Counted from the stretch's first letter, positions 16,980 to 25,827 are shown. The stretch is 64,000 nt of DNA from an uncultured Duncaniella sp. (GCA_910577335.1 CAJTMJ010000007.1:1-64000), one strand, 5' to 3'. Notes: a model not told the origin generated them from the sequence alone. Numbers and translations are program-made.

Positions 16980-18329
16980 ATGAGATTTATTGAAACAATC
17001 CGTAATATTTGGACTATTGAGGAACTGAGAAAGCGCATCCTCATAACCCTCCTTTTGGTACTCGTTTACCGTTTGGGTTGCTACGTTGTCCTTCCCGGTA
17101 TTTCTCCGGAGGATCTCGACGCCCTTACCAAGTTTACCAATAAGAGCGGTCTTATGCAGCTTCTCGACATGTTCTCGGGTGGTGCGTTCTCACAGGCCTC
17201 AATTTTCGCTCTCGGTATCATGCCTTACATCACTGCGTCCATCGTGATTCAGTTGCTTGGCATGGTGCTCCCTTCATTCCAAAAAATGCAGCGTGAGGGC
17301 GAAAGCGGACGTCAGAAGATGATGCAGTATACACGTTACCTTACTGTTGTCATCCTTCTCCTCCAGGGTCCTGCATATTTGGCAAATCTTCAGTACCAGG
17401 TGAGCGCCGCTACAGGCGGTGCCCACATGGGCTTTTGGACTTTTGCATATCTCACCGTAATCCTTGCAGCCGGCTCCATGTTCATCATGTGGCTTGGTGA
17501 GCGCATCACTGACCGCGGTATCGGTAATGGTATCTCCTTCATCATCTTGGTAGGTATCATTGCCCGTCTTCCGGGAGCGCTCTTCTACGAATTCACAAGC
17601 CGTCTCCCGGGAGCTACCGGTAGCCAAGGTGGTCTTATCATGTTCGTGGTTGAGATCATCCTCCTTTTCGCCGTGACTGTCGGTGCTGTCCTCCTCGTGC
17701 AGGGTACACGCAAAGTTCCCGTGCAGTACGCTAAGCGTATCGTGGGCAACAAGCAGTACGGTGGAGCTCGTCAGTACATACCCTTGAAAGTGAATGCAGC
17801 AGGTGTGATGCCTATCATCTTCGCTCAGGCGATTATGTTCATACCTATCACTCTTGCCGGTTTCGGCAGCAGCGAAGGCTCTAACGGCTTCTACGCAGCA
17901 TTCTCTGACATCAACGGTTTTTGGTATAACTTTGTTTACTTCATCCTTATCGTAGCGTTTACATACTTCTACACCGCTATCACAGTGCGTCCCACTCAGA
18001 TGGCTGAGGATATGAAGCGTAACAACGGATTTATACCCGGTGTCAAGCCCGGCAAGAAGACCGCAGAGTATCTTGACTCTATCATGTCACGCATCACTCT
18101 TCCCGGTTCATTGTTCCTCGGCATCGTGGCAATCCTTCCCGCCTTTGCGCGCTTCTTCGGCATCAGCCAGAACTTCGCACAGTTCTTCGGCGGAACATCG
18201 CTCCTGATTCTTGTGGGTGTAGTGCTCGACACTCTCCAGCAGATCGAGAGTCATCTTATGATGCACCATTACGATGGTCTCATGAAGGATGGTAAAATCA
18301 AAGGTCGTACCACCGGTTCAGCTTACTAA
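16980..18329 (+). CDS. secY: Preprotein translocase subunit SecY
   Basis: SecY forms the inner-membrane Sec channel with SecE and SecG. The 449-aa protein has about ten hydrophobic segments. It includes the plug-region sequence FSGGAFSQASIFALGIMPYI near residues 66-85 and the cytosolic loops TRKVPVQYAKR and RPTQMAEDMKRNNGFIPG used in SecA and ribosome contact. adk, which often follows in other phyla, is absent, and map comes next after 38 nt. Confidence 0.97.
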   Translation: MRFIETIRNIWTIEELRKRILITLLLVLVYRLGCYVVLPGISPEDLDALTKFTNKSGLMQLLDMFSGGAFSQASIFALGIMPYITASIVIQLLGMVLPSFQKMQREGESGRQKMMQYTRYLTVVILLLQGPAYLANLQYQVSAATGGAHMGFWTFAYLTVILAAGSMFIMWLGERITDRGIGNGISFIILVGIIARLPGALFYEFTSRLPGATGSQGGLIMFVVEIILLFAVTVGAVLLVQGTRKVPVQYAKRIVGNKQYGGARQYIPLKVNAAGVMPIIFAQAIMFIPITLAGFGSSEGSNGFYAAFSDINGFWYNFVYFILIVAFTYFYTAITVRPTQMAEDMKRNNGFIPGVKPGKKTAEYLDSIMSRITLPGSLFLGIVAILPAFARFFGISQNFAQFFGGTSLLILVGVVLDTLQQIESHLMMHHYDGLMKDGKIKGRTTGSAY

Positions 18330-18367
18330 TCTCCGTTTTCGATTATAGCAGAATATTCCACAGATAA

Positions 18368-19150
18368 ATGATTTATCTTAAGACTCCGGAAGAAATCGAA
18401 AAAATGCGACAGGCATGCACGCTTGTGAGCCGCACACTTGGCGAAGTCGCCAAGTGGGTGGCTCCCGGCGTGACTACCCGTCACCTTGATAATATAGCGC
18501 GTGAGTTCATGCGTGACAACGGCGGAAAACCTGCATGTCTCGGATATGGCGGTTTCCCTGCCACTCTTTGCATCGAGCTTAATGAAACAGTCGTTCATGG
18601 GTTCCCCTCCGGTTACGAACTTCGTGAGGGTGACATCGTGGGTATCGACACTGTAGTTGAGCTTGACGGATATAATGGTGACATGTGTTACACATTCCCG
18701 GTAGGGGAGATAGCTCCTGAAGTTATGGCGTTGTGCAAAACCACCAAGGAATCCCTTTATAAAGGTATTGCCGCGGCTCAGGAAGGCAAACGCATCGGAG
18801 ATATCGCCAATACTGTTCAGACCTACTGCGAGCATCATGGTTACACCGTGGTTCGCGAGATGTGTGGTCATGGCATCGGTAGGAAAATGCATGAAGATCC
18901 TGAAGTCCCTAACTACGGTCGCCGCGGATGTGGTCCCGTCCTTAAGAAGGGCATGTGTATCTGCATCGAGCCGATGATCAACCTCGGAAGTCGCAACATC
19001 GTGATAGAGCGTGACGGATGGCAGTGCCGCACAAAGGATCGCAAACCGTCTGCCCATTACGAGCACACCATAACTATCCAGCCCGAAGGTCCCGAAATAC
19101 TCACAACTTTCGATTACATTGAGGAAGCACTCGGAGATAGATTCATTTAA
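18368..19150 (+). CDS. map: Type I methionine aminopeptidase
   Basis: MetAP removes initiator methionine from nascent proteins. The 260-aa sequence carries the five metal ligands of the pita-bread fold: Asp in GIDTVVELDG and in YNGDMCYTF, His in GHGIGRKMHEDP, and Glu in CIEPM and in HYEHTITI. No N-terminal zinc-finger extension is present. It sits between secY and infA, as is usual in Bacteroidetes. Confidence 0.96.
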   Translation: MIYLKTPEEIEKMRQACTLVSRTLGEVAKWVAPGVTTRHLDNIAREFMRDNGGKPACLGYGGFPATLCIELNETVVHGFPSGYELREGDIVGIDTVVELDGYNGDMCYTFPVGEIAPEVMALCKTTKESLYKGIAAAQEGKRIGDIANTVQTYCEHHGYTVVREMCGHGIGRKMHEDPEVPNYGRRGCGPVLKKGMCICIEPMINLGSRNIVIERDGWQCRTKDRKPSAHYEHTITIQPEGPEILTTFDYIEEALGDRFI

Positions 19151-19179
19151 TTATTACTGAACAATTAAGCAAAGGATAT

Positions 19180-19398
19180 ATGGCAAAACAAGCTGCAATC
19201 GAATTGGACGGCACTATTGTTGAGGCATTGTCAAATGCGATGTTTCGTGTCGAGCTTGAGAACGGGCATGAGATCACAGCCCACATCTCCGGCAAGATGC
19301 GTATGCATTACATCAAGATACTCCCCGGCGATAAAGTGAAAGTGGAAATGTCACCTTACGACCTCTCAAAGGGCCGCATAGCTTTCCGCTATAAGTAA
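19180..19398 (+). CDS. infA: Translation initiation factor IF-1
   Basis: IF-1 blocks the A site during initiation. The 72-aa OB-fold protein contains the conserved MFRVELENGHEITAHISGKM segment and GDKVKVEMSPYDLSKGRI. Position between map and rpmJ is standard. Confidence 0.97.
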   Translation: MAKQAAIELDGTIVEALSNAMFRVELENGHEITAHISGKMRMHYIKILPGDKVKVEMSPYDLSKGRIAFRYK

Positions 19399-19452
19399 AC
19401 TCCCTCTTTCCATTCATCTGAATTATAATCACAACACAATATTAAATTAACA

Positions 19453-19569
19453 ATGAAAGTAAGAGCTTCAATCAAAAAGCGCACTCCCGACAGCAAAATC
19501 GTGCGCCGCAAAGGACGTCTTTACGTCATCAACAAGAAAAACCCTAAATACAAGCAGCGTCAAGGCTAA
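19453..19569 (+). CDS. rpmJ: 50S ribosomal protein L36, zinc-independent form (bL36)
   Basis: This 38-aa gene opens MKVRASIKKRTPDSK and ends NPKYKQRQG, the L36 signature. It contains no cysteine, whereas the classical form has a three-Cys/one-His zinc ribbon, so this is the C-minus type. It lies 54 nt after infA and 158 nt before rpsM, in the conserved position. Confidence 0.93.
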   Translation: MKVRASIKKRTPDSKIVRRKGRLYVINKKNPKYKQRQG

Positions 19570-19727
19570 CAGCCGCATTGATTCCGAAAATAGTAATTCA
19601 GGCTCTGAATAGTTAATATTTCCCAATGATTCCTAATATATGTTTCATCAGGGGATTTTTCGGTATCTACTCTGCAAAATTAGTATTAACTTTGCAAAAA
19701 ATTTTAGTCAAGTAATCAAGTAATTAT
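19570..19727 (+). promoter_or_regulatory. rpmJ-rpsM spacer with internal promoter
   Basis: A -7 box TAACTTTG at 19687-19694 lies 34 nt before rpsM. The -33 region (TTTTTC near 19656-19661) is only a fair match. A perfect 6-bp hairpin, ATTCAG and CTGAAT, at 19596-19610 precedes it without a T-run. The alpha portion (rpsM-rpsK-rpsD-rpoA-rplQ) may therefore be transcribed separately from the upstream genes. Confidence 0.55.
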
Positions 19728-20108
19728 ATGGCAGTAAGAATCGTGGGAGTTGACCTCCCCCAAAACAAAAGAGGTGAAATCGCCTTGACCTACATCTTCG
19801 GTATCGGTCGTAGCGCAGCCAAAAGCATCCTCGGTAAAGCCGGCGTTGATGTCAACATCAAAGTTAAGGATTGGACCGACGATCAGGCAGCCAAGGTGCG
19901 TGAAGTCATCGGTTCTGACTACAAGGTAGAAGGTGATCTCCGCAGCGAAATCCAGCTCAACATCAAGCGTCTCATGGATATCGGTTGCTACCGTGGTATC
20001 CGTCACCGTAACGGTCTTCCCGTTCGCGGTCAGAGCACTAAGAACAATGCACGTACCCGTAAGGGACGCAAGAAAACTGTTGCTAATAAGAAAAAAGCTT
20101 CTAAATAA
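19728..20108 (+). CDS. rpsM: 30S ribosomal protein S13 (uS13)
   Basis: S13 contacts P-site tRNA and bridges to L5. The 126-aa protein starts MAVRIVGVDLPQNKRGEIA and holds the YRGIRHRNGLPVRGQ segment followed by TKNNARTRKG, typical of the RNA-binding C-terminus. It is first in the alpha-operon section behind a candidate promoter. Confidence 0.97.
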   Translation: MAVRIVGVDLPQNKRGEIALTYIFGIGRSAAKSILGKAGVDVNIKVKDWTDDQAAKVREVIGSDYKVEGDLRSEIQLNIKRLMDIGCYRGIRHRNGLPVRGQSTKNNARTRKGRKKTVANKKKASK

Positions 20109-20117
20109 TAAACTGAT

Positions 20118-20507
20118 ATGGCAAAAAAGACAGTCGCAGCAAAGAAAAGGAACGTTAAAGTTGATGCCGCCGGCCAGCTTCACGTTCACTCATCTTTCAA
20201 CAACATCATTGTGTGCTTAGCCAATTCAGAAGGTCAGGTTATCTCTTGGTCTTCAGCAGGCAAGATGGGTTTCCGTGGCTCTAAGAAAAACACTCCTTAC
20301 GCTGCTCAGATGGCAGCTCAGGACTGTGCTAAGGTGGCTTACGATCTCGGTCTTCGCAAGGTTAAGGCATACGTTAAGGGTCCGGGCAACGGACGTGAGT
20401 CCGCTATCCGCACCGTACACGGAGCAGGCATCGAAGTTACTGAAATCGTTGACGTAACTCCGCTTCCCCACAACGGTTGCCGTCCTCCCAAGCGTCGTCG
20501 CGTATAA
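20118..20507 (+). CDS. rpsK: 30S ribosomal protein S11 (uS11)
   Basis: S11 forms the 30S platform with S7. The 129-aa sequence has HVHSSFNNIIVCLANSEG and ends in the invariant TPLPHNGCRPPKRRRV. It is followed by a 296-nt spacer before rpsD rather than the few bases seen elsewhere in the block. Confidence 0.97.
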   Translation: MAKKTVAAKKRNVKVDAAGQLHVHSSFNNIIVCLANSEGQVISWSSAGKMGFRGSKKNTPYAAQMAAQDCAKVAYDLGLRKVKAYVKGPGNGRESAIRTVHGAGIEVTEIVDVTPLPHNGCRPPKRRRV

Positions 20508-20803
20508 TTTTTCGAGTCGCTTAAGGCTTGCAGCCTGACTTGTCACCCGGCTCTACTTTCATATTCACAAATTGGGTACGATAATGAGTCAGTCTGCGAA
20601 AAAGTAAATTTTGAATCTTCAATTTTACAACTCATCAGTTATTTCATGCGCTCTTAATTAGAGCAGTCAGATATCCCGCTCGGACATCCTTAGTGAAATA
20701 GACCACATTTTTTATCACCTCTCTGTGGTCGCGGCTGTCACCCCGGACGTCGCCGAAGGATATGGAAACATCTGATGAACCAATCATCAAACTCAAATTA
20801 AAA
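20508..20803 (+). promoter_or_regulatory. Structured rpsK-rpsD leader, candidate S4 autoregulatory RNA
   Basis: No ORF is evident before the rpsD ATG at 20804. Visible hairpins are GGCT/AGCC near 20525-20535, GTAAA..TTTAC near 20604-20628, GCTCT/AGAGC at 20650-20664 and a perfect 7-bp GACCACA/TGTGGTC at 20701-20730. TGACT and ACCC (20536-20548) can also pair with GGGT and AGTCA (20575-20592). S4 is a known mRNA-binding repressor in other phyla. Which structure S4 would recognise here is not known to me. Confidence 0.55.
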
Positions 20804-21409
20804 ATGGCAAGATACACAGGTCCTCGTACCAAAATCGCCCGTAAGTTCGGCGAACCGATCTTCGGTGAAGATAAGGTTCTCACCAAAAAGAACTATCCCC
20901 CGGGTCAGCATGGACTCAACAAGAGAAGAAAAACTTCCGAGTATGGTGTCCAGCTCCGTGAGAAGCAGAAAGCCAAATATACCTATGGCGTGCTCGAAAA
21001 GCAATTCCATAACCTCTTCGACAAAGCATCTCGTGCCAAAGGTATCACCGGTGAAATCCTTCTTCAGCTTCTCGAAGGCCGTCTCGACAACGTAGTATAT
21101 CGTCTCGGCATCGCCCCCACTCGTGCTGCTGCACGTCAGTTGGTGCTTCACCGTCACATCGTAGTTAACGGCAAGGTGGTTAACATCGCTTCTTACGCAG
21201 TTAAGCCCGGTGACGTTATCGGTGTACGTGAAAAATCAAAGTCTCTCGAAGTAATCGCCGACGCCCTCGCCGGTTTTAATCACAGCAAATATCCTTGGCT
21301 CGAATGGGACGAAAGCCTTAAGGCTGGTAAATTCCTCCACGTTCCCGCCCGTGAAGATATCCCTGAGAACATCAAAGAGCAGCTTATCGTCGAGTTGTAT
21401 TCTAAATAA
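20804..21409 (+). CDS. rpsD: 30S ribosomal protein S4 (uS4)
   Basis: S4 nucleates the 5' domain of 16S rRNA and represses ribosomal operons in several bacteria. The 201-aa form starts MARYTGPRTKIARKFGEPIF at 20804. A 14-residue in-frame upstream extension is not S4-like and is rejected. The KKNYPPGQHG segment and the S4 RNA-binding domain near residues 90-150 (LDNVVYRLGIAPTRAAARQL) are intact. Confidence 0.97.
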   Translation: MARYTGPRTKIARKFGEPIFGEDKVLTKKNYPPGQHGLNKRRKTSEYGVQLREKQKAKYTYGVLEKQFHNLFDKASRAKGITGEILLQLLEGRLDNVVYRLGIAPTRAAARQLVLHRHIVVNGKVVNIASYAVKPGDVIGVREKSKSLEVIADALAGFNHSKYPWLEWDESLKAGKFLHVPAREDIPENIKEQLIVELYSK

Positions 21410-21426
21410 TCATTAAATTAAGATCC

Positions 21427-22419
21427 ATGGCTATATTAGCATTCCAGAAACCCGACAAAGTTCTAATGTTGGAAGCCGACAATCATTTCGGTAAATTTGA
21501 GTTTAAGCCATTGGAACCGGGATATGGTATTACCATTGGCAACGCTTTGCGTCGCATCCTGTTGTCGTCGCTCGAAGGCTTCGCTATCTCTTCCATCAGA
21601 ATCGATGGCGTGAAGCACGAGTTCGACACTATACCCGGTGTCAAGGAGGATGTTACCAACATCATTCTTAACCTCAAAAAAGTTAACCTCAAACAGACTG
21701 TTGAGGATACCGACTTTGAAAAGGCTACCATCACTGTGTCAGGTCAGGAAGAGTTCACAGCCGGTGACATAGGCAAAGTCCTTAACGGATTCGAAGTTTT
21801 GAATCCGGACTTGGTTATATGTCATTTGGATCCGAGTGCCAGCTTCACCATTGACCTCACCATCAATAAGGGTCGCGGTTGGGTTCCCGCCGAGGAAAAT
21901 CGCAATGCCAACGACGCAATCGATGTACTCGCTATCGACTCAATCTACACTCCTATTCAGAACGTGAAGTATACAGTGGAGAACTTCCGTGTAGACCAGA
22001 AAACTGACTACGACAAGCTGACCCTCGAAATCACCACCGACGGTTCTATCCTCCCCAAGGACGCTCTTAAGGAAGCCGCCAAAATCCTTATCTATCACTT
22101 CATGCTTTTCTCTGACGAAAAGATCACTCTTGAGACAGATGAAGCTGACGGTGAAGAGGAATTTGATGAAGAAGTGCTTCACATGCGACAGCTTCTCAAA
22201 TCTAAGCTTGTCGATATGGATCTTTCCGTGCGCGCACTTAACTGCCTCAAGAGCGCTGAGGTTGAAACCCTTGGTGAGCTTGTGGTCTTCAACAAGACCG
22301 ACCTCTTGAAATTCCGTAACTTTGGTAAGAAATCGCTCACAGAGCTTGATGAGCTTCTTGCGAACCTTAACCTTTCTTTCGGAATGGACATTTCAAAATA
22401 TAAACTTGATAAAGAGTAA
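21427..22419 (+). CDS. rpoA: DNA-directed RNA polymerase subunit alpha
   Basis: The alpha subunit dimerises to start RNA polymerase assembly, and its C-terminal domain contacts UP elements and activators. The 330-aa protein has the N-terminal domain (GNALRRILLSSLEG near residues 38-51), an acidic linker near 240-250 and the C-terminal helix-hairpin-helix domain with LSVRALNCLKSAEVETLGEL. It is followed by rplQ after 8 nt. Confidence 0.98.
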   Translation: MAILAFQKPDKVLMLEADNHFGKFEFKPLEPGYGITIGNALRRILLSSLEGFAISSIRIDGVKHEFDTIPGVKEDVTNIILNLKKVNLKQTVEDTDFEKATITVSGQEEFTAGDIGKVLNGFEVLNPDLVICHLDPSASFTIDLTINKGRGWVPAEENRNANDAIDVLAIDSIYTPIQNVKYTVENFRVDQKTDYDKLTLEITTDGSILPKDALKEAAKILIYHFMLFSDEKITLETDEADGEEEFDEEVLHMRQLLKSKLVDMDLSVRALNCLKSAEVETLGELVVFNKTDLLKFRNFGKKSLTELDELLANLNLSFGMDISKYKLDKE

Positions 22420-22427
22420 TTATAACG

Positions 22428-22946
22428 ATGAGACACAATAAAAAATTCAACCATCTCAGTCGCAAGAAGGCTCATCGCGACGCGCTGCTCGCCAATATGA
22501 CGATCTCGCTGATTATGCATAAGCGCATCTTCACCACTCTCGCCAAGGCAAAAGCACTCCGTGTATACGCTGAGCCCCTGATCAACAGAGCTAAGGAAGA
22601 CAGCACTCCCAACCGCCGTCTCGTATTCAGCCACCTCCAGAACAAAGAGGCTGTGACTGAACTCTTCCGTGAAATCGCACAGAAGATCGCTAACCGCCCC
22701 GGTGGTTACACTCGCATCCTTAAGACCGGCAACCGTCTTGGCGACAACGCTCAGACTTGCTTCATTGAACTCGTTGACTACAACGAAAACATGCTCAATG
22801 ATAAGCCCGGTAAGAAGGCTGGCCGCACTCGTCGCTCTCGCCGTGGTGGCAAAGCTAACGCAGAAGCAGCAGCACCCGCTGAAACTCCTGCTACTGAAAC
22901 TCCTGCTACTGAAGCTCCCGCCGCTGAAGCACCTGCAGCTGAATAA
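22428..22946 (+). CDS. rplQ: 50S ribosomal protein L17 (bL17) with Ala/Pro/Glu/Thr tail
   Basis: L17 lies near the tunnel exit. The family core covers residues 1-125 (MRHNKKFNHLSRKKAHRDAL, then NRPGGYTRILKTGNRLGDNA). The remaining 45 residues are a basic stretch and then tandem ETPAT/EAPAA units, a low-complexity extension beyond the roughly 120-residue E. coli form. It is the last gene of the cluster, before a strong terminator. Confidence 0.96.
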   Translation: MRHNKKFNHLSRKKAHRDALLANMTISLIMHKRIFTTLAKAKALRVYAEPLINRAKEDSTPNRRLVFSHLQNKEAVTELFREIAQKIANRPGGYTRILKTGNRLGDNAQTCFIELVDYNENMLNDKPGKKAGRTRRSRRGGKANAEAAAPAETPATETPATEAPAAEAPAAE

Positions 22947-22972
22947 TAAGTATCTCGAAAAGATATATAGTG

Positions 22973-23018
22973 AAATCACCGTATGCCTTGAGAGGCACAC
23001 GGTGATTTTGTTTTTTTA
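22973..23018 (+). terminator. Intrinsic terminator ending the ribosomal cluster
   Basis: AAATCACCG (22973-22981) pairs with CGGTGATTT (23000-23008), with TGCC and GGCA extending the stem, and a run of T (TTGTTTTTTT) follows. It lies 27 nt after the rplQ stop. Confidence 0.85.
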
Positions 23019-23069
23019 TCCTATTCCCTTTTTATTGGCATCTATCTGTTAATATACACCGATAATATA

Positions 23070-23363
23070 ATGTTCACCTCCGGAGAAAAACGCGGTCTTA
23101 TCGCATTGATGGTATTGCTGACACTGGTATTAGTGTTGGTGATCGGTAGACGTATGTTCTTCACCTCTGCGAGTGCTGAAGCTGATGCCGGTTCCATGAC
23201 GGTTGCGATAGATACGCTTGACACAACGTTGACTAACCCTGCAGATACTGCCTTCAACTCTAAATCCAAATCCGGGAAGAGAAAGACGAAGAAAAAGAGC
23301 GTTCCCAAACCAAAGAGAGAACCCGTGATGCGTGATCCGCTCTCTGAACCTGTGAATAATTAA
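23070..23363 (+). CDS. Small single-pass membrane protein, unknown function
   Basis: I do not recognise this 97-aa protein. One hydrophobic segment at residues 9-26 (LIALMVLLTLVLVLVIG) is followed by a polar region. A Lys-rich stretch near 66-80 leads to a C-terminal PLSEPVN. The start resembles the membrane anchors found on some Bacteroidetes helix-hairpin-helix proteins, but no such domain follows. It lies just after the ribosomal-cluster terminator and has no obvious partner. Confidence 0.6.
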   Translation: MFTSGEKRGLIALMVLLTLVLVLVIGRRMFFTSASAEADAGSMTVAIDTLDTTLTNPADTAFNSKSKSGKRKTKKKSVPKPKREPVMRDPLSEPVNN

Positions 23364-23535
23364 GCCGCACACATCTATATAGTACCATATATTGTACTCT
23401 ACATCGTGCTTCCTAAGACCTTGTTTTGTCATTAATGTGGCAGTAATGCCATATTCCACGCATTGTCATATTTCTTGGATGTTTCCTATTAATAATAATA
23501 CAAAATTGTTGTTTTAACACACATTAACTTATTGA

Positions 23536-23569
23536 CTTGTTATTTCTGTACAAAAAAGCGATAAATTTG
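23536..23569 (+). promoter_or_regulatory. Promoter for the 200-aa barrel protein
   Basis: The -7 box is TAAATTTG at 23562-23569, and a CTTG lies 22 nt upstream at 23536-23539. Predicted transcription starts about 35 nt before the ATG. The rest of the 246-nt spacer (23364-23609) shows only a short AGTAC/GTACT hairpin near 23381-23398. Confidence 0.5.
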
Positions 23570-23609
23570 CGACATTAAACCAATTTATTCATCAATTTTA
23601 AATTTTGCT

Positions 23610-24212
23610 ATGTATCGACTCCTGCTTATTTTACTTGTCCTTTTCTCTAATACTGCAATTTTTGCACAGTACAGTTCTGAAACAACACCCACAACTACTG
23701 ACAAATCAACCACCACCATGAGCCGTAATATCTTTGGTGAGATATTAGGTCCTTCATTCGGCTTAGGTGTAAATTTTGACTCACGTTTCCGTCCCGGCAC
23801 ACCTTTCGGTTATCGTGTAGGTCTTTCGTGGACCGACGGCTCAGATAGCGATTCTTACGACTATTGGCGCGAAGTTAAATTTCACGGTTTATGTGTTCCC
23901 CTTGAGATAAATGCTATTTTCGGACAGCGACGCAGCAAGTTTGAGATCGGCGTAGGTGCGACACCCTCCTTACTGTACCGTAAGGACACAAAGGATTATC
24001 GGTTAGAGGATAGACCTTCAGGCTATTCCCAGACCACGGGCACTAAGCTCAACATACTCGGAACGATAAATATAGGCTACCGCTATCAGCGTGAGGAGGG
24101 ATTTTTCATGCGTGTCGGAGTGACAGCATATATAGGTGATTTCGACTGTTCACCTATCGACGGAATAGTCGTTCTTCCCGGTCTCGGGCTCGGTTATACA
24201 TTCAAGTACTAA
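23610..24212 (+). CDS. Putative outer-membrane beta-barrel protein
   Basis: A 200-aa protein with a signal peptide (LLLILLVLFSNTAIFAQ, cleavage near residue 20). Alternating hydrophobic strands rich in Gly, Tyr and Phe run from about residue 45 to the C-terminal GLGLGYTFKY, which ends in an aromatic residue as outer-membrane barrels do. It resembles the porin-family or OMP_b-brl proteins of Bacteroidetes, of unknown substrate. It is monocistronic, between its own promoter and a bidirectional terminator. Confidence 0.75.
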   Translation: MYRLLLILLVLFSNTAIFAQYSSETTPTTTDKSTTTMSRNIFGEILGPSFGLGVNFDSRFRPGTPFGYRVGLSWTDGSDSDSYDYWREVKFHGLCVPLEINAIFGQRRSKFEIGVGATPSLLYRKDTKDYRLEDRPSGYSQTTGTKLNILGTINIGYRYQREEGFFMRVGVTAYIGDFDCSPIDGIVVLPGLGLGYTFKY

Positions 24213-24235
24213 CGGAAATATAATTTTATACATAA

Positions 24236-24279
24236 TAAAAAACGAGGCAGTTCATTTGAAACTGCCTCGCTTTTATTTT
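24236..24279. terminator. Bidirectional terminator between convergent genes
   Basis: CGAGGCAGTT (24243-24252) and AACTGCCTCG (24260-24269) form a perfect 10-bp stem with A-rich and T-rich flanks on both sides. It serves the barrel gene on plus and the MFS gene on minus. Confidence 0.85.
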
Positions 24280-24319
24280 ATCGGTTATGTCAAATCAAAA
24301 GATTGTCCGAGTGGTTCGA

Positions 24320-25705
24320 TTAGAGATCCAGCGGATCAACCGGCTCTTCATTCACGGGAATGTCAGTATTTACATTCTTTGAACCAACGAGACCGTAGAA
24401 CAAGAGGTAAGCGAGCATTGCAACTACGAGCCAGTAAGAAGTCATATAACCGGCGGCGTGTGCGATACCGTTCTGGATAAGGGGCATGATGCCACCGCCT
24501 ACAACCATCATCATGAAGATACCAGAAGCCTGAGCTGTGTATTTGCCAAGACCTTCAACAGCGAGGTTGAAGATACCGCCCCACATGATTGATGTGCAGA
24601 GACCGCAGAGAATCAACAGGAATGCGCTTACAGGCACCTGTGCACCGCCTTCATAGAGGAATTCAGGTACAGGGAAAGTAGTGGTCTTAGGTATGAAGAT
24701 AGCGAATACGATAAGAACAATAGCAGTGGTTGACACGGCTATAAGCTGTGTGCGTGATGATACGGCGCCGCTGATAAAGCCTGAAAGAGTACGGCCCACG
24801 AGCATGAACAACCAGTAAACAGCCACGATGGCTCCGGCTATGGCTGATGCCTCGCCGCTTACACCTGCGCCGTTAGCGCCTTGGTCGGCAAGATAGAAGT
24901 TAAGAGTGCCCGGGATACCGATTTCAATACCTACATAGAAGAAGATACCGATCACACCAAGCACTGTGTGGCGGAAGTTCCAAGGTGAATGAGTGTATTT
25001 AACTTTCTTGACACCTTTCTGAAGGTTAGGTTCGGGAATTGATACGAAGGTAAGGATTACGAATGCCACAGCGAAGATACCCATACCGATGAAGAGTAGG
25101 GGAGACACTGCGCCGATCATGGTGTCCTTAGTGAGCACACCGATAAGCGCACCGACGAAGAACGGAGTCAATGTGCCTGACAGTGAGTTGAGCGCACCGC
25201 CGAACTGGAGCAACTGGTTACCCTTGTTGCCGCCGCCGCCAAGAAGGTTAAGCATCGGGCACACAACTGTGTTGAGCATACATACACAGAAACCGCAGAT
25301 GAATGCGCCGAGAAGATAAATAAAGAAGTTAAGGGTGATGGGGAATGTTGCGGCTACGCCCTCGGCAGTAGTCGATGTGAAATTAAATATCACAGTGTCT
25401 ACACCCACTATGCTTGAGAGGAACTGAGTGAAAAGACCGACGATGCCGACTGCGATAGCCCAGAGCGCTGTCTTTTTGTATCCGATTTTAACCAAAAGGT
25501 TACCGGCAGGAATACCCATGAACAGATAGGCAAGGAAGTTCATCATGTTACCCATCATGCCGAGCACAGAGTTGCCTTCAAACTGATTTCCCCATATAGT
25601 GCCGATGGGGGCGGCAAGATTCGTGACGAATGAAATCATTGCGTAGATGAAAAACATCACAATAATCGCAATGAGATTTCCGTTTTTCTTGGCGGAATTT
25701 TCCAT
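24320..25705 (-). CDS. MFS sugar transporter of the FucP/GluP type
   Basis: A 461-aa inner-membrane transporter with about 12 hydrophobic segments. The order resembles fucose and glucose/galactose permeases: MMNFLAYLFMGIPAGNLLVK near residues 51-70, the loop KIGYKKTALW after it, and a long central loop before TM7. Bacteroidetes carry many such sugar:H+ symporters. The exact substrate cannot be read from sequence. A TAACTTTG box at 25828-25835 on minus gives a 5' UTR of about 115 nt. Confidence 0.85.
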   Translation of the reverse strand: MENSAKKNGNLIAIIVMFFIYAMISFVTNLAAPIGTIWGNQFEGNSVLGMMGNMMNFLAYLFMGIPAGNLLVKIGYKKTALWAIAVGIVGLFTQFLSSIVGVDTVIFNFTSTTAEGVAATFPITLNFFIYLLGAFICGFCVCMLNTVVCPMLNLLGGGGNKGNQLLQFGGALNSLSGTLTPFFVGALIGVLTKDTMIGAVSPLLFIGMGIFAVAFVILTFVSIPEPNLQKGVKKVKYTHSPWNFRHTVLGVIGIFFYVGIEIGIPGTLNFYLADQGANGAGVSGEASAIAGAIVAVYWLFMLVGRTLSGFISGAVSSRTQLIAVSTTAIVLIVFAIFIPKTTTFPVPEFLYEGGAQVPVSAFLLILCGLCTSIMWGGIFNLAVEGLGKYTAQASGIFMMMVVGGGIMPLIQNGIAHAAGYMTSYWLVVAMLAYLLFYGLVGSKNVNTDIPVNEEPVDPLDL

Positions 25706-25827
25706 TTTTAATTAATAGGGTTGTTTAGTTATTTGTTTGAGTTAAATTCTGAGTTTTCATTGGCATTTATATCACCGGTAAGTCATTTCACCTCATGGTA
25801 TAATTGTCCGAGATTTTTTCCTATCGG

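Noticed and set aside
20762..20803. Extended start of rpsD adding 14 residues
   Set aside because: The S4 family begins MARYTGP, and the extension overlaps the structured leader.
24296..24335. Sequence resembling the 5' half of a serine tRNA (GTCCGAGTGGTTCGATTAGAG)
   Set aside because: It overlaps the 3' end of the MFS gene, no acceptor-stem partner or T-arm follows, and the match covers only the D-arm.
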